A stretch of 64,000 bases of DNA from Zizania palustris (Eukaryota > Streptophyta > Magnoliopsida > Poales > Poaceae): positions 27,002,371 through 27,066,370 of the forward strand of contig JAAALK010000285.1 in assembly GCA_019279435.1 (NCBI GenBank), read 5' to 3'. This document shows positions 12,546-24,380 of this stretch, piece by piece. Position 1 is the first letter of the stretch; each line of letters opens with the position of its first letter. The notes beneath the pieces were generated by a model. The model was not told the origin of the DNA, searched no databases, and worked only from the letters and a program-made list of their open reading frames with translations. Made by a program: the position numbers and the translations under genes.

Positions 12546-13220
12546 TTTGAAGTCAAGAATTTGCTGGTTCGGACTACATCAACCACCCTGCACCAAAATG
12601 GGCATAACTTCCTCATACGAAGTCCGATTGGCGCGTTCTTGGACTTTTTGGAAAGCTAAGGAGAAGACGGATCTTTTGCCATTGGTTTCGTCTCATTTGG
12701 AGTCTCGAGTCGATCTGTGTGATTAAAACAGTCCTGTGTGACAGAACTGGGCCGTGATGGCCCATAATCCGAGTCTGTACATCTTCTAGCCCACAGCCCA
12801 AGTCTGTTCGCCTCCCACAGGCTGCCCACGCCCTATATAACTCACTCCAGCCGCCTTTAGGGTGAGGTTTTGCTTTGTTTGCATCTACACTGTTGTGTTT
12901 AGATCCCGCCTCTTGCACCGGACCGATTGGCTGCTGCATTGGCGTTTGTGAAACCTCACCTTATCTTCGTTTGTCTGTGATTTGGCATTCGATTTGTATC
13001 CTTCCTGTTCTTGCTTGTGTTCTTGGGTTCGCTTGCAGGAATTAGCCTTCGTGGCGAGGTCAATCGCGTCCTGCGTGGTTGATAACCAATGGAGACATTG
13101 GTGTAACGATTGCAAGGTTTAGATCCGCCGGACCGGAGCCTTGGATCGCCAACGTCGAGATTCTCCACCAACCTAAGTTTATCCTTTACCTAGCGGAAGA
13201 TCGGGACCAGTCCCCCATCA
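12308..13220 (+). repeat. Element B 3' LTR
   Basis: 913 bp, about 98% identical by eye to 5537-6449. Its first 238 bp encode the end of the polyprotein. Confidence 0.95.
12834..12840 (+). promoter_or_regulatory. TATA box of element B 3' LTR
   Basis: TATATAA, same position as in the 5' LTR. Confidence 0.65.
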
Positions 13221-15793
13221 GCTGATACACATGGATACTGTTGGTCCAGCTCAGGTACGCTCAGTCGGTGGGAAGTGGTACGCACTTGTAATTATTGACG
13301 ATTTTTCTCGATTCTCGTGGGTTTTCTTTTTGGAGTCTAAGGATGAGGTTTTTCAGTTTTCTCATGACCTGATTTTCAAGCTAAAGAATGAGAACAATGG
13401 TCGGATGCGAGCAATTCTCTCTGACAATGGCTCTGAGTTCAAGAAATCTCAGTTCGTCAGCTTCTGTAGTGATTGGGGTCTTGAGCATCAGTTTTCTGCC
13501 CCTTACACTCCCCCATAGAATGACATTGTGGAACAAAAGAACCGCACGCTAGTCGAGATGGCCAGGACGATGCTCGATGAGCATAGGACTCCTAGGCGCT
13601 TATGGGCTGAAGCCATGAACATGAATTGCTATCTGGCCAACCGCATTTTTCTTAGAGCTTACTTACGCAAGACTTTATAGGAGTTACGGTTTGGCAGACA
13701 GCCCAAGGTGAGTCACTTGTGAGCATTTGGCTGCAAGTGCTTTGTGCTCAAGAAGGGAGGGCATTTGGACAAGTTTGAGTCTCGTTGCTGGGATGGAGTC
13801 TTTCTTGGTTATGCTTTGCATTCTCGAGGCTTCCGTGTATGGAACCTCGACTCCCAGCAGCTTGTCGAGACTTGTGAGGTTTCTTTTGATGACTCCATGC
13901 TTTCGTTGACTCCTTTTGAGCTTTCTCGAGATGGTGAGCTTGGAGATTCCATCTTCGAGGAAGATGATGATGCTCCTGTTGTTGATGAGGGTGGGCCTTC
14001 TGCACAACCTGCAGACCCGACACCTTTTGAGACTTCGACTAAGGACGAGGGCGGACCTCTGATCACTTCTTCCACTTCGATCGAGCCCCCTCAGTCTAGT
14101 CCAGAGGTGCCAGCTACTAACTCCGGTGAGGTGACTTCAGATCACCTAGGATCCCGAGCAGTTCAACGTGATCACCCCTCAGAGCTCATCATCGGTGATC
14201 ACATTGAGAGAACGTTGTGTTCATCTGTTTACTCGCTTGCTGTTTTTGCTGAATCTGCATTTGTTTCCTCTTTTGAGCCCCGAGATGTTTCTCATGCTCT
14301 TTTTGATTCAAATTGGATAAATGCCATGCAAGAAGAGCTTGAGAATTTTGTCCGCAATCAGGTTTGGACACTGGTTGAGCTGCCACCTGGATTCAACCCC
14401 ATAGTCACCAAGTGAGTGTTTAAGAACAAGCAAGGTGAAGATGGGGTTGTGGTGCGCAATAAAGCTCGACTAGTTCCCTAGGGTTTTTGCCAGAAAGAGG
14501 GTATTGACTTTGAGGAGACTTTCGCCCCTATTGCCCATCTTGAGTCCATTTGCATTTTTTTGGCATTTGTTGCTTATAAAGGTTTTAAACTTTTTCAAAT
14601 GGATGTCAAGAGTGCTTTTCTGAATGGGTACATAGAGGAGGAGGTCTATGTTAGGCAACCCTCGGTTTTGAGAACCCTAAGTTTCCTCGACATGTTTTCA
14701 AGTTGCAGAAAGCTTTATACGGTCTGAAGCAAGCCCCAGGGCTTGGTATAATCGCCTAAAGCTATTTTTGTTGGGGAACGGCTTTGTAATAGGTTATGTG
14801 GACAAAACCCTTTTCTTGCTCAAAGATGGCTCAGACTTCTTGATTACTCAAATTTACGTGGACGACATTATTTTTTGTGGTTCTACTAATGAGCTTGTGT
14901 CCAAGTTTTCTAAGCAGATGCACAACGAGTTTGAGATGAGCCTCATGGGTGAGCTCAAGTACTTTCTAGGGCTCTAGATCAAGCAGACCAAGGACAACAT
15001 CTTCATCCACCAGAGTAAGTACACGAGGGACATGCTGAAGAAGTTTGACTTTAGTGGAGAGCTTAAGCCTCAGATGACCCAAATGGGTACATCTAGGGGC
15101 CTGTACAAGGACGAGAGCAGTGTCAAGGTCAACAAGAGAGTATCGAGGGATGATCGGATCGCTGCTATACTTAACGGTGACGAGTCTAGACATTTAGTTT
15201 GCCGTCGGATTGTGTGCGCGCTTCCAGTCTTTACCACGCGCATCTCATCGGCAGGCTGTCAAGCGCATTTTTAGGTATCTTACCTATGCGCCTGATCTAG
15301 GTATTTACTATTCAGCATTATGATCTCTTGAGTTATCTGGCTTTTTTGATGCTGATTTTGGTGGGAGCTGGCTGGATCGCAAGTCGACTTCCGGTACTTG
15401 CAAGTTTCTCGGTTCTTCGTTTGTTTCTTGGTCTTCTTGAAAACAATCTGGAGTTGCACTTTCTACTACTGAGGCTGAGTATGTAGCTGCTGCTCACAGT
15501 TGGTTTGGATGATTTCCACTTTGTGATATTTTGGTTTGTTCTTCCCTGCCAGAGTTCCTTTCTTTTGTGATAGCACCAGCACGATTAGTGTAGGGAAAAA
15601 CCCATGTCTTCATTCAAAAACCAAACATATTGATGTGCGCTTTCACTTTCTAAGGGATCAATATGACAAAGGTGTCATTGACCTTGTTCATGTTGATACC
15701 CATCATCAGTTGGCTGACATTTTCGCCAAACCCCTAGATCAGTCTACTTTTGAGCATTTGCGAGAGGATTTGAGAGTTATGTATCCTTTTTAG
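13221..15793 (+). pseudogene. Element A pol, part 2: integrase, reverse transcriptase, RNase H
   Basis: Continuation of A pol after element B. The integrase core is open at 13231-13518 (HMDTVGPAQVRS, WYALVIIDDFSRFSW, SDNGSEFK), then broken by stops at 13516-13518, 13678-13680 and 13720-13722. The acidic linker after the integrase is open at 13744-14415. RT carries FQMDVKSAFLNGYI and an intact QIYVDDIIF box (in 14768-14977), but there is a stop near 14479 and frame damage near 14660-14760. RNase H and the C-terminus (KTKHIDVRFHFLRDQY, LADIFAKPLDQS) end at TAG 15793. Order and motifs are copia, Sirevirus type. Not functional. Confidence 0.9.
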
Positions 15794-17186
15794 GATATTT
15801 TGAGTCAGTTTTTTCTTTCTTCTTTAATCTTTTCTTTAGTCTTTTTGTGTGTGTTCATATCATGCATATTCACATATCACACTTTGAGCTTGCTTCTGTT
15901 ATATGATTGATCTACATTACTTATTCTAGCTGGTACATGCTTTTGATTAACTGTTGATGATCATGCTTTGCTTCAGTTTACATGATATGTCTGATATCAT
16001 TCATGTGCATGGCTTTTATGCTTTAAAATTGAAAAATGATCACCATTGCTTCTGGTAACTAGCATGTGTAGGTTGAATGCTTTTGCTATCTTTTACATGC
16101 CTGGTAGCTAGATCCTCACTTAGATGAAGATATGCAACTTGGACATCTATATGCTTTAACATGGAAAATGTGCTATAAAATGATAAAACAAATCAGAAAA
16201 AATGAAAAATCCATGCCTTTTTATGCTTAATTTGAAAAGATCCAGGTGAGTTTGCTTTGTCGCATTGCATTATTCCGGACTGCTTACCATAACACTTTGG
16301 TATGAACTAGGATAGTGTAATGTATGCCAAGACCAATGTCTTAAGCTTATGATGGTCCAATTCTGGCCTAGGCTTGACTTGGTTGGTTAGCATAAGGTTG
16401 ACATGAAATAACCCCTGGCAAAAATGAAAAAGGAAAAGAAAAAGCCTGAAAATTAAAACGATAACAAGTTTGTTGAAGCACTTTGTTCTGGAAAATGCTT
16501 ATATTGGTAGATAACAACTAGGTTTTGCATCTCATGCTTTACCTTGCTTGTCGACTAGAAAATGTGGTGATTCTTTTGTTTGCAAAAATTGAAAATGTGT
16601 GCTAATGAATTTCTTTAGATATCATCCGTTGCACTGATCATGTCATGTGTCTTAGATAGTATGTCTTTTGCTATACCTTCTAGATGTTGTCATTGCAGTC
16701 AATCATATCTAAGAAGCATGCTTTCTACACTACACCTGCACCCCAATTGCATTCATTGCATATTTTGACGGGAAGCTATATTTCAAGGGGAGTTTGAGTC
16801 TGTGTTTCTTTAGATTGTTTTTAGTCTCACTTAATGAGTCCAATTGTCAACAAGGGGGAAAAATTTTGGGTTAATCGATCTTTTAGAAGAGTTTAAGGGG
16901 GAGTTTTGGCTTTCTCTGGGATTTGTTTCACGGAAGTTTTAGTCTCTTTTGTCTTTACTCTATGGATATCCTTGTTGATAATTCTGAGATTGCACTCGTT
17001 TTGAGTCTTTATTTTTGGTTAACCATAATGACCATGTTCTGGTTTTTGTTCGGCTTTTGGTCATTAGGGTTAAACCTTTTATTTTATTTTGTTCTTTTTG
17101 TATTCTTGTGTTTTGTTTTTCGTGTTTCCACATGTGCTCGCAGGTACTGAAGAGCTGATGAAGAGAAGTATTGACAATGCACTCAT
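15794..17186 (+). other. Element A 3' non-coding region with PPT-like tracts
   Basis: About 1.4 kb AT-rich and non-coding between RNase H and the 3' LTR. G-rich purine tracts recur (AAGGGGGAAAAA near 16853, AAGGGGGAG near 16898). Short frames such as 16923-17150 are hydrophobic but show no env-like features I can defend. Multiple PPT copies are a known Sirevirus trait. Confidence 0.8.
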
Positions 17187-17198
17187 CAAGTGGGAGAT
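17187..17198 (+). other. Polypurine tract of element A
   Basis: CAAGTGGGAGAT immediately before the 3' LTR. One G-to-T change interrupts the run seen as CAAGGGGGAGAT in element J. Confidence 0.85.
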
Positions 17199-18783
17199 TG
17201 AGGAGCCATGTTGAAGAGCATAGGCCTCATGGCTCCAGATGTGATGAGTGATTCTCAACGAAAGTCAAGAGGACATGAAGAGAAGAGAAGACCTGCTGTG
17301 TCTGGGCCGCATGTGACTCAGGTACACGGGCAGCGAGTGACTACTAGGCAGAGGGGCCGTGGAGTCGGGCTAGCCCAATCCGAGTACATGGGTAGGAGCG
17401 ACAGAGGATGATCCACTAGTCTGTTGACCGGTATTGACTTAGGTACACAGGCGGCGAGCGATTGTCGGGCTAAGGGAGCTGTGAAATTGGGCTGGCCCAA
17501 TCCGAGTACCCGGAGCGAAGACGGTGGACGTTTTGTCAGTTTCGGCGCAAAACTGACGACCGCTGATCTCGGATCTGATCAGTTCTGAGGCGAAGCCATA
17601 GCTGCTACGAAAGCTCTGCATCAGGACAAGTTATCTTCATTTATGATTTTACTATTTTGCCTTTAGGCCCACAGTCTGTCAGTCGAGTCTATAAAAACCC
17701 TAAGGGCATTTTGGTCTTTTCCATTTTTTTTTCAGCGTCTGTAAAAACTTAGGGGTATTTTTGTTTTTTCCCATTTATTGGGCTGCCTATAAAAACACCC
17801 CAATACCTAGGGTTAGGGTTACCCATTTTTCAGAAATCAATTTTTCGGGTCACCTTTTCTCTATGTTCTTCCTTTCTCCACCTCCAGCGTCTTCCTTTCT
17901 CTAGGTGTGGCTTTCTCCGGCCAACCCACGGACGCACGTGGCCTGTTTATCTCCAGCAGCACATGCGTAGTAACAGTCGGCGTGGCAGCCGAAGCCTACC
18001 GTAGGCTGAAGCTACGTTCGTAGCCCTGTAGGAGTAGCCTGCGGGCATTCTGCTGCACGGCACAGCAGCAGCCACGAGGAGCTTTTTGTTTTGGCACAAA
18101 GACTGGATGAGCTCGGTGACGGATTGATCAAGGCAGAGGGCGCACGCAACTTGGAGCACATCGACACTGTTGCACCACGTTTCACTCGATTTGTTTCCTA
18201 ATGTTGCCTAGGGAAACATGCCTAATCATGTGCTTAACTTGTTGTCCAGATTAGTACTACACGTTGATTTTGCTAAATTACTTTTGAGCAATATAAAATT
18301 GATTTCAAGTTATCTGGATTCTAGTTTTCGTTTCTTGATCATGCTACAGTGCTTCGCAGTATAAAATTTATACGTTGTTCCTGTTGTTATTGCGGCTTTT
18401 TAAAATACATGTTGAAGTCCCTGTGATTCATCGCATTGATTATTTTGAAAAATTTGTGGCTAGCTTTTTATTCAGATTGCACTGCATTTGCTCATTGATG
18501 TATCTCTATATCTAGATAAACTGCCTATGATGACTGTTGCTATAATGATTCAAATGACGGTGAATTGAATACTCTTTTAATATGCCTTTAAGCACTGTGT
18601 TGGTGTTTTTTCGATTAGGACACTAGTCGTTTTTAGGCTAGATTATTTTTGGACCTGTGAACTATTTTTGTTTCTGCTGGTTCTTTGTTGAGTTGCGTTG
18701 GGTGTTGGGAGAAGGCCATTGATTCACAAGAATTTTTTAGGCGCCCGTTCCCCACCCCTCTAGTCGCTACTTTCGGTCCTACA
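17199..18783 (+). repeat. Element A 3' LTR
   Basis: TGAGGAGCCATG...CCTACA, 1585 bp, followed by the TSD CAAGA. TATA box TATAAAAA at 17788-17795. U3 palindrome arms at 17535-17542 and 17550-17557. Confidence 0.92.
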
Positions 18784-20817
18784 CAAGATTGTTGCATAAG
18801 GAAGTAAAGTTTGAATGGACTCCTGATTGTGAGGAATGATTCCAGACCCTCAAGAAGAAGCTTGTATCAGCCCTAGTTTTGACACTGCTAGATGTACGAA
18901 AGGACTTTCATGTCTACTATGATGCCTCTCGTCAAGGACTAGCGTGTGCTATGATGCAGGACGGGAAGGTGATATCATACGCCTCTCGGCAATTAAGACC
19001 CCAGGAGTTAAACTACCCTACCCATGACTTGGAGTTAGCAGCAGTAGTTCATGCACTGGAGATATGGAGGCATTACCTTGTTGGTAACAGGTGTGAAGTC
19101 TTCACTGATCATAAGAGTGTAAAGTACATATTCACCCAACTGGATTTGAACCTCAGGCAAAGGAGATGGTTAGAACTGATCAAGGATTATGACTTAGGAA
19201 TCCATTACAATCCCGACAAGGCAAATGTAGTGGCCGATGCTTTAAGTCGGAAGAGATACTGCAACGCCATCATGGTACAAGATCAAGCTCCTCTGTTGTA
19301 TACGAAAATGGAAAGGTTGAAATTAGGGATCACCACCAAGGAGTACCTCACCACACTTGAAGCAATGCTTGTCTTGATGGACCAGATCCTTGAAATGTAG
19401 AAGGAAGATCCTGACATTGCAGAAATCTAGAAGAATATGAGAAGGGGAAAGCCCCAGGGTTCTAAGAAGATGTGGTTAGCATCGTATGGTTCGAAAATAG
19501 GATATGTGTGCCCAACAGGCCTTAGCTAAAGGCTCTCATTCTCAAGAAAGCCCATGAGACCTTGTAATCCATACATCATGGAAGTACAAAGATGTACAAG
19601 GACTTGAAAGAGAAATATTGGTGGGTCATCATGAAGAGAGAGTTAGCTGAATATGTGGCAAGGTGTGACACTTGTCAGCGAGTCAAGGCAGAGCTCCAGA
19701 GACCTGCCAGATTATTACAACCCCTCAAGGTTCCCGAATGAAAGTGGGAAGAGGTATGAATGGACTTCATCACTGGACTGCCCAGGACCCAAGCCGGATA
19801 TGATTACATTTGGGTGATCATCAATCTATTCACCAAGGTGGCTCATTTCATTCCTGTCAAGACAACATAGAGTGGTCCAAAACTAGATGAGATGTACATG
19901 ACCCGAATCATGTGTTTACATGGGGTTCCAAAGAAGATTGTGTCGAACCAAGGAAGTTAGTTCACCTCTATGTTTTGGAAGAATCTTTAGGAAGAGCTTG
20001 GCATCCGGCTGAACTTCAGCACAGCTTATCATCGCAGACCGATGGTCAGACAAAAAGGGTGAACCAAGTATTAGAGGATATGCTTAGAGCCTGCGCCATA
20101 GATTTTGATGGGATGTGGGATAAGAGTTTACCCTACGTAGAGTTCTCCTACAACAACAGCTATCAGGCCATCCTACAGATGTCACATTTTGAGGCGTTAT
20201 ATGGACATAAGTGTAGAACGCCGCTACTTTGGGATTAGACTGGTGAGTATCAGTTATTCGGGACATATATTCTATAAGAAGATGAAGAGAAGGTTAAGGT
20301 AATTAGAGATCAAATGAAGATAGCACAGTCCTGACAAAAGAGTTATGCCGATAACCGATGTAGAGACTTGGCTTTTGAAGAAAGCGATTATGTTTATCCT
20401 TGAGTCACTCCCCTTCGTGGTACTCAGAGGTTAAACATGAGAGGAAAGCTAGCTTCCCGCTATGTTGGACCCTTCTAGATTATTCATCGGCAAGGAGAAG
20501 TGGCATATCAGTTGGACTTACCACCCGCTTTGGTATGAGTGCATGATGTGTTTCACGTCTCTGAGCAGGCGGACCTCTAGCAGCTCAACATCCAAAAATA
20601 CCTGACTTATATTGGGAAGCCGGTTCATATCCTAGAGGTCAAGGAAAGGGTAACCAGGATCAGAGTAGTCCGCTTCTGCAAGGTTCAATTGAGTAACCAC
20701 CCCGTCGAGGAAGCCACATGGGAAAAAGAGGAAGAGCTAAAAACGCAATACCCCGAGTTATTCGAGACACTCTCTGAATCTCGGACAAGATTCTCTGTAA
20801 GGGGGATAGGATTATAA
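18784..20817 (+). pseudogene. Element C pol, part 2: RNase H, integrase, chromodomain remnant
   Basis: Resumes the C polyprotein in the same frame after the 18-kb insertion of A. RNase H is well preserved (VYYDASRQGLACAM, then LRQRRWLELIKDYDLGI, ending VVADALSRK), open from about 18840 to TAG 19400. The integrase zinc region (YVARCDTCQRVKAEL) and core (MDFITGLPRTQAG, QTDGQTKRVNQVLEDMLRA) follow with several stops. A chromodomain-like tail (VEEATWEKEEELKTQYPELFE) ends at TAA 20815-20817. The classical chromodomain points to a Tekay/Del-like chromovirus. Inactive. Confidence 0.88.
20799..20812 (+). other. Polypurine tract of element C
   Basis: AAGGGGGATAGGAT just before the inferred LTR start, overlapping the last codons of pol. 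Confidence 0.75.
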
Positions 20818-21554
20818 CAGCCCAAATTTTCAAAGGTAAAAATAAATTAATAAACATAATTTTTATGGAAAAGAATTATTTTTGATTTTCAATAAGCTGA
20901 AAATGTCCAAATAAATAAAAATATGTAGAAAGAACCCAAACCATGATCTGAGAAAATTATATTATGTTCATGAGACCGAGATATAATTTTGGGAATTTTT
21001 ACAAATTTTTATAGCCTTTGCTACTAGCTCATAATTTACAAACCATTTTCTGCAATTATTTTTATTCGGAAAATAATATTTAATAGTATTGGGCCGCGCC
21101 CTCCTTTTCTCCCTCCTCAGGCTAGGCCAGCCCACTCAAGCCCCATGCCCGTCCCTGACAGGTGGAGCCCACCTGTCAGTCTCCCTCCCTCTCACCGCGC
21201 GTGCGCCCGAGCCCCTGGCCCACCTGTCAGCGCTGACCGTTGCCACACCTCGCCCGCTCTCGCGCTCTCTGAACCATGGGCCCGCCCTGTAGGCACCTTC
21301 TTCTTCGCGTCGCCGCCGCCCTAAAGCCCCAACCAAAACCCTAGCCTGGGGAATCCACCTTCGCCGTGGTCTTTTCCCCGAATTGATACTAGCGTTGAAT
21401 TCCCGGTGATCCTGCGACCGTTTCCCCCATTACGTCGACGCGTTTAATCCCGTTATCGCCGAATCCCAAAGCTCAGAAATACCTCACCGGAGTATGGAAA
21501 GTTATCCACGGCTTTCCATGTATTCGGACTGGCTCCTTTACGCTCGACGCCCCC

Positions 21555-21561
21555 TATAAAA
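21555..21561 (+). promoter_or_regulatory. TATA box of element C LTR
   Basis: TATAAAA in the context CCCCTATAAAACACC, about 740 bp into the LTR at the edge of a CpG-rich block. Confidence 0.6.
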
Positions 21562-22739
21562 CACCCCTTGTCCTCTGCGCCTCGGCCACCCCGCAGCGTC
21601 GAAGCCCTCTCGCTAGAGCGCCCGCACGCCACATTTTAGCGCCACCACCATGCTTCGCCTCCAATCGCCCCTCGTTATCGTCGGAGTCCTCCATCCGCCT
21701 CGTGTCGACCTTGTTGTGGCCGCCATTACCTCGCCAACACCGGCCACCCCTCCATTCCCACTGAAGGCCACCGGAGCGCCGCCCCGTCATCAACACAAAT
21801 GTCTGCAATGCCTCCGCTCGCCACCGGCCAAGCTCCATCCACCCTTACCCCCATCTCCGGTACCTAGGTGACCGCGCACTTATCCTCTTTCCATTTTTGC
21901 ACTCATTTTAGTCCCCGAGCGATTGTTGTCGCCATTGTGGCCGCCGCTGTCCCCTGCCATCATCAGAGAAGATGACCGGCATGGGTAATTACCCATGCCA
22001 TGTCTGATCTACGCGCAACCGTCCGATCAGATCTGGATGGCTAGGGTTAGAACCCACTGGGGGTCAATCTGGGTGGTCCATCTGATCGATGGGGTACCAA
22101 GTGATATCAGTCGTCCGATTTCACTTAAAACCCCCACCTCGCCCGCGCGCGTGCAATAGCAGTCCAATGGCAATTCACGCTCTGGCTCATAGCACAGTAC
22201 GCGGGTTCACGGTGGACTAGGTATACTGTGGACCGGCTGCCGATTTAAAATTAAAAAATTCCAAAAATTGTATTAAACTTTAAAAATTCATAACTTGTTC
22301 AAATTAACTGTGAATTTGACCATTCAAATTTCAAAAAATTCATATTTTTATTATCTTCATGTCTATCCAATAAAATTTGTATGTTTGTACTATGATTTTT
22401 CATTGTTTTAATTGTTTATTATTCTCGTTTTGTGTGTCGCGAGGATTACGACACCGCCGAAGAGCGAGAGTACTTCCCCGAGGTTCCACCATGTGGGATC
22501 GGAATGGCGACTAGAATGGGGGTGAATAGGAACCTCGACAAATTCTTGAGAATATGATGGCCTTTTCAAATCACCCAACACACCTCTAAATGAACAAGCG
22601 GAAGCTGATGTAATAAAACTCTGATAAAAACAGATGCTATCACCCTCCTATCTGATATTATGTCAAATGATAGATTGAGGGATCACCAGCACTGAATTTG
22701 CACACATGGTGAAAAACATCACTGCATACGGCAACACAT

Positions 22740-23600
22740 GAAAAATATTTCTAGATTCAACTTTGAACCTTCAAGATTTTCAGGAAATGACCACCTTCCA
22801 GAATTTTTATAGCATATAGATGAGCCAAAATAATATATAGCTCTGTTCAGAACCTTTTGCAAACTTCAAATATGGAACACTTGTAACGTGAACAACAAGA
22901 GTTATGTAGAACTCAGGTCCAAAAACAGAACCAAAACTGATCAAAAATCGCCTCAAAATTGAATCCAGACTGAAAATAGAACACAAAACTTGACAGAAAT
23001 GAACAGTTTTCAGAACTTTTTATGCACTTTGTTGGACATGAAAATATATGCAGCAGTGATCGAAACCTTCTGCAAATTTCTAACATGAAACCCTTGAAAC
23101 TTGGACAACAAAAGTTATGTAGAACTCAGGTCCAAGAACAGTACCAAAATAGATCAAGACTCGTCTCAAAGATTGAATCCATACTGAAAACAACTCAATC
23201 AACAGAAATCATAAGTTTCCAGAACTGTTTAGGCACATTGTTTGATAGAAAAATATATGTAGAAGTGGTCAAAAACTCTTGAAAATTCCCAAAATGGAAC
23301 CCTGGAAACTTGATCTTCAAAGTCTATGAAGAACTTGGATCCAAAAACAGTACAAAAACAGATCAAACATTTCCTCAAAGATTGAATCCAGACTGAAAAC
23401 AGAATACTACTCAGCAGAAATTACAAGTGTTCATAATCATTTAGGTACTTTGTTGGGCAGAAAAATACATGTAGAAATGATCAAAAACTTTTGAGAACTT
23501 CACAAATGGAACATCTAGATCATTCACATCAAAAGTTACATGGACATGTTCTATAATGAAAAACTCCAGAAAACTCACTCAAAAATCGAATCTAGACAAA
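22740..23600. repeat. Degenerate ~210-bp tandem repeat inside solo LTR D
   Basis: A unit containing CAGAACT..TTTAGGCAC-TTTG..GAACTCAGGTCC recurs at about 22798, 23013, 23219 and 23432 (spacing 206-215 bp). About four diverged copies. Confidence 0.7.
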
Positions 23601-24140
23601 AATAACTCACATACTTCTAGAGACAGGATTCTCAAATATTTCTAGTTGAAACTTAGAAATAGCAACTTGATCCTTACACAAAATAATTAGTTCATCATTC
23701 AATCATGAAATCACTCAAGAAACAATACAAGTATCAGCCAAGATGTTGATGAACACTTGAAGAAACATTTCATCAAACATGTAGAGGGCTACACAAACAC
23801 AACCATTTCAGCTAGAGTTAAATTCCAGAACTGTGATGCCTTGTTTGATCAACAAAAGAAATAAGAAGGAATCTCATAAATCACTTGTAACTTTCGAAAA
23901 TGGATCATTCAAATCATCCTCAACAAAAGATGTATAAACATCAACATCAACTTCTTTACTAGATTAACCAGAAAACGCAGCACAAAAATGATCACAACGT
24001 GAAAACTCACCTGCGCTGGGATAGTGTCACCAAATTTTGATTCCAAGCAACAAGAACAGCAAAAATGTGTTTAAAATTTATATTTGGTTCAGCCAAAAGA
24101 CAGCCAAAAAATGTCTCACCTGCCCATGGATATGGTCCCT

Positions 24141-24148
24141 TATTTATA
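24141..24148 (-). promoter_or_regulatory. TATA box of solo LTR D (minus strand)
   Basis: TATAAATA on the minus strand, about 700 bp from the LTR start, in the context GGCCTATAAATAAGG. Confidence 0.6.
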
Positions 24149-24361
24149 GGCCAACCATGGGGAGTATTTCCTAAAAAGAACCCTCTAGAATTGAAAATTA
24201 CACAAAAATCCTATTCCTTGAAATATATATTTTCAGAATTAGAAAATTCTGAAAAATATACTAAAGGAGTACACTAACTCTAGACTCACAACCTTTTATT
24301 ACACATTGACTCAAAGTAAAAAGACTCCAAACTATTAAAATCAACAAAACTAGATTTGTGA

Positions 24362-24380
24362 CGGTTTTTAGTAAAAACCG
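24362..24380. repeat. U3 palindrome in solo LTR D
   Basis: CGGTTTTT (24362-24369) and AAAAACCG (24373-24380), perfect 8-bp arms with a 3-nt loop. Same U3 site as in the other Sirevirus LTRs. Confidence 0.8.

Larger units (their letters stand above)
5537..13220 (+). mobile_element. Element B: young Ty3/gypsy chromovirus, probably CRM clade, inserted in element A
   Basis: Complete element of 7684 bp with two 913-bp LTRs. The TSD GCTGA is at 5532-5536 and 13221-13225. PBS, PPT and one long gag-pol frame are present. A hand comparison of the two LTRs shows about 18 substitutions and no indels, about 2% divergence, so insertion is recent. CRM-clade assignment is an inference from three features: element and LTR sizes match that clade, the polyprotein frame continues 238 bp into the 3' LTR, and it ends in an arginine-rich tail (PITRARARR) rather than a classical chromodomain. 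Confidence 0.92.
616..18783 (+). mobile_element. Element A: Ty1/copia Sirevirus-type retrotransposon, complete ends, split by element B
   Basis: Full-length copia element with LTRs at 616-2155 and 17199-18783 (TG...CA ends). The 5-bp TSD CAAGA is at 611-615 and 18784-18788. Order is PBS, gag, protease, integrase, RT and RNase H, which is copia order. A non-coding stretch of about 1.4 kb follows RNase H and contains G-rich PPT-like tracts, a feature of the Sirevirus genus (Opie/Ji-like elements of grasses). Element B (5537-13220) interrupts the integrase. Without B the element is about 10.5 kb. Many stops and frameshifts make it inactive. Confidence 0.93.

Noticed and set aside
16923..17150. 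Hydrophobic 75-aa ORF before the A 3' LTR as an envelope-like gene
   Set aside because: Some Sireviruses carry env-like genes in this region, but this frame is short, T-rich and not shared in frame with E or J.
21080..21900. GC- and CpG-rich stretch as a host gene promoter or 5' exon
   Set aside because: Lies within the LTR of element C with the LTR TATA box; short ORFs have no recognisable content.
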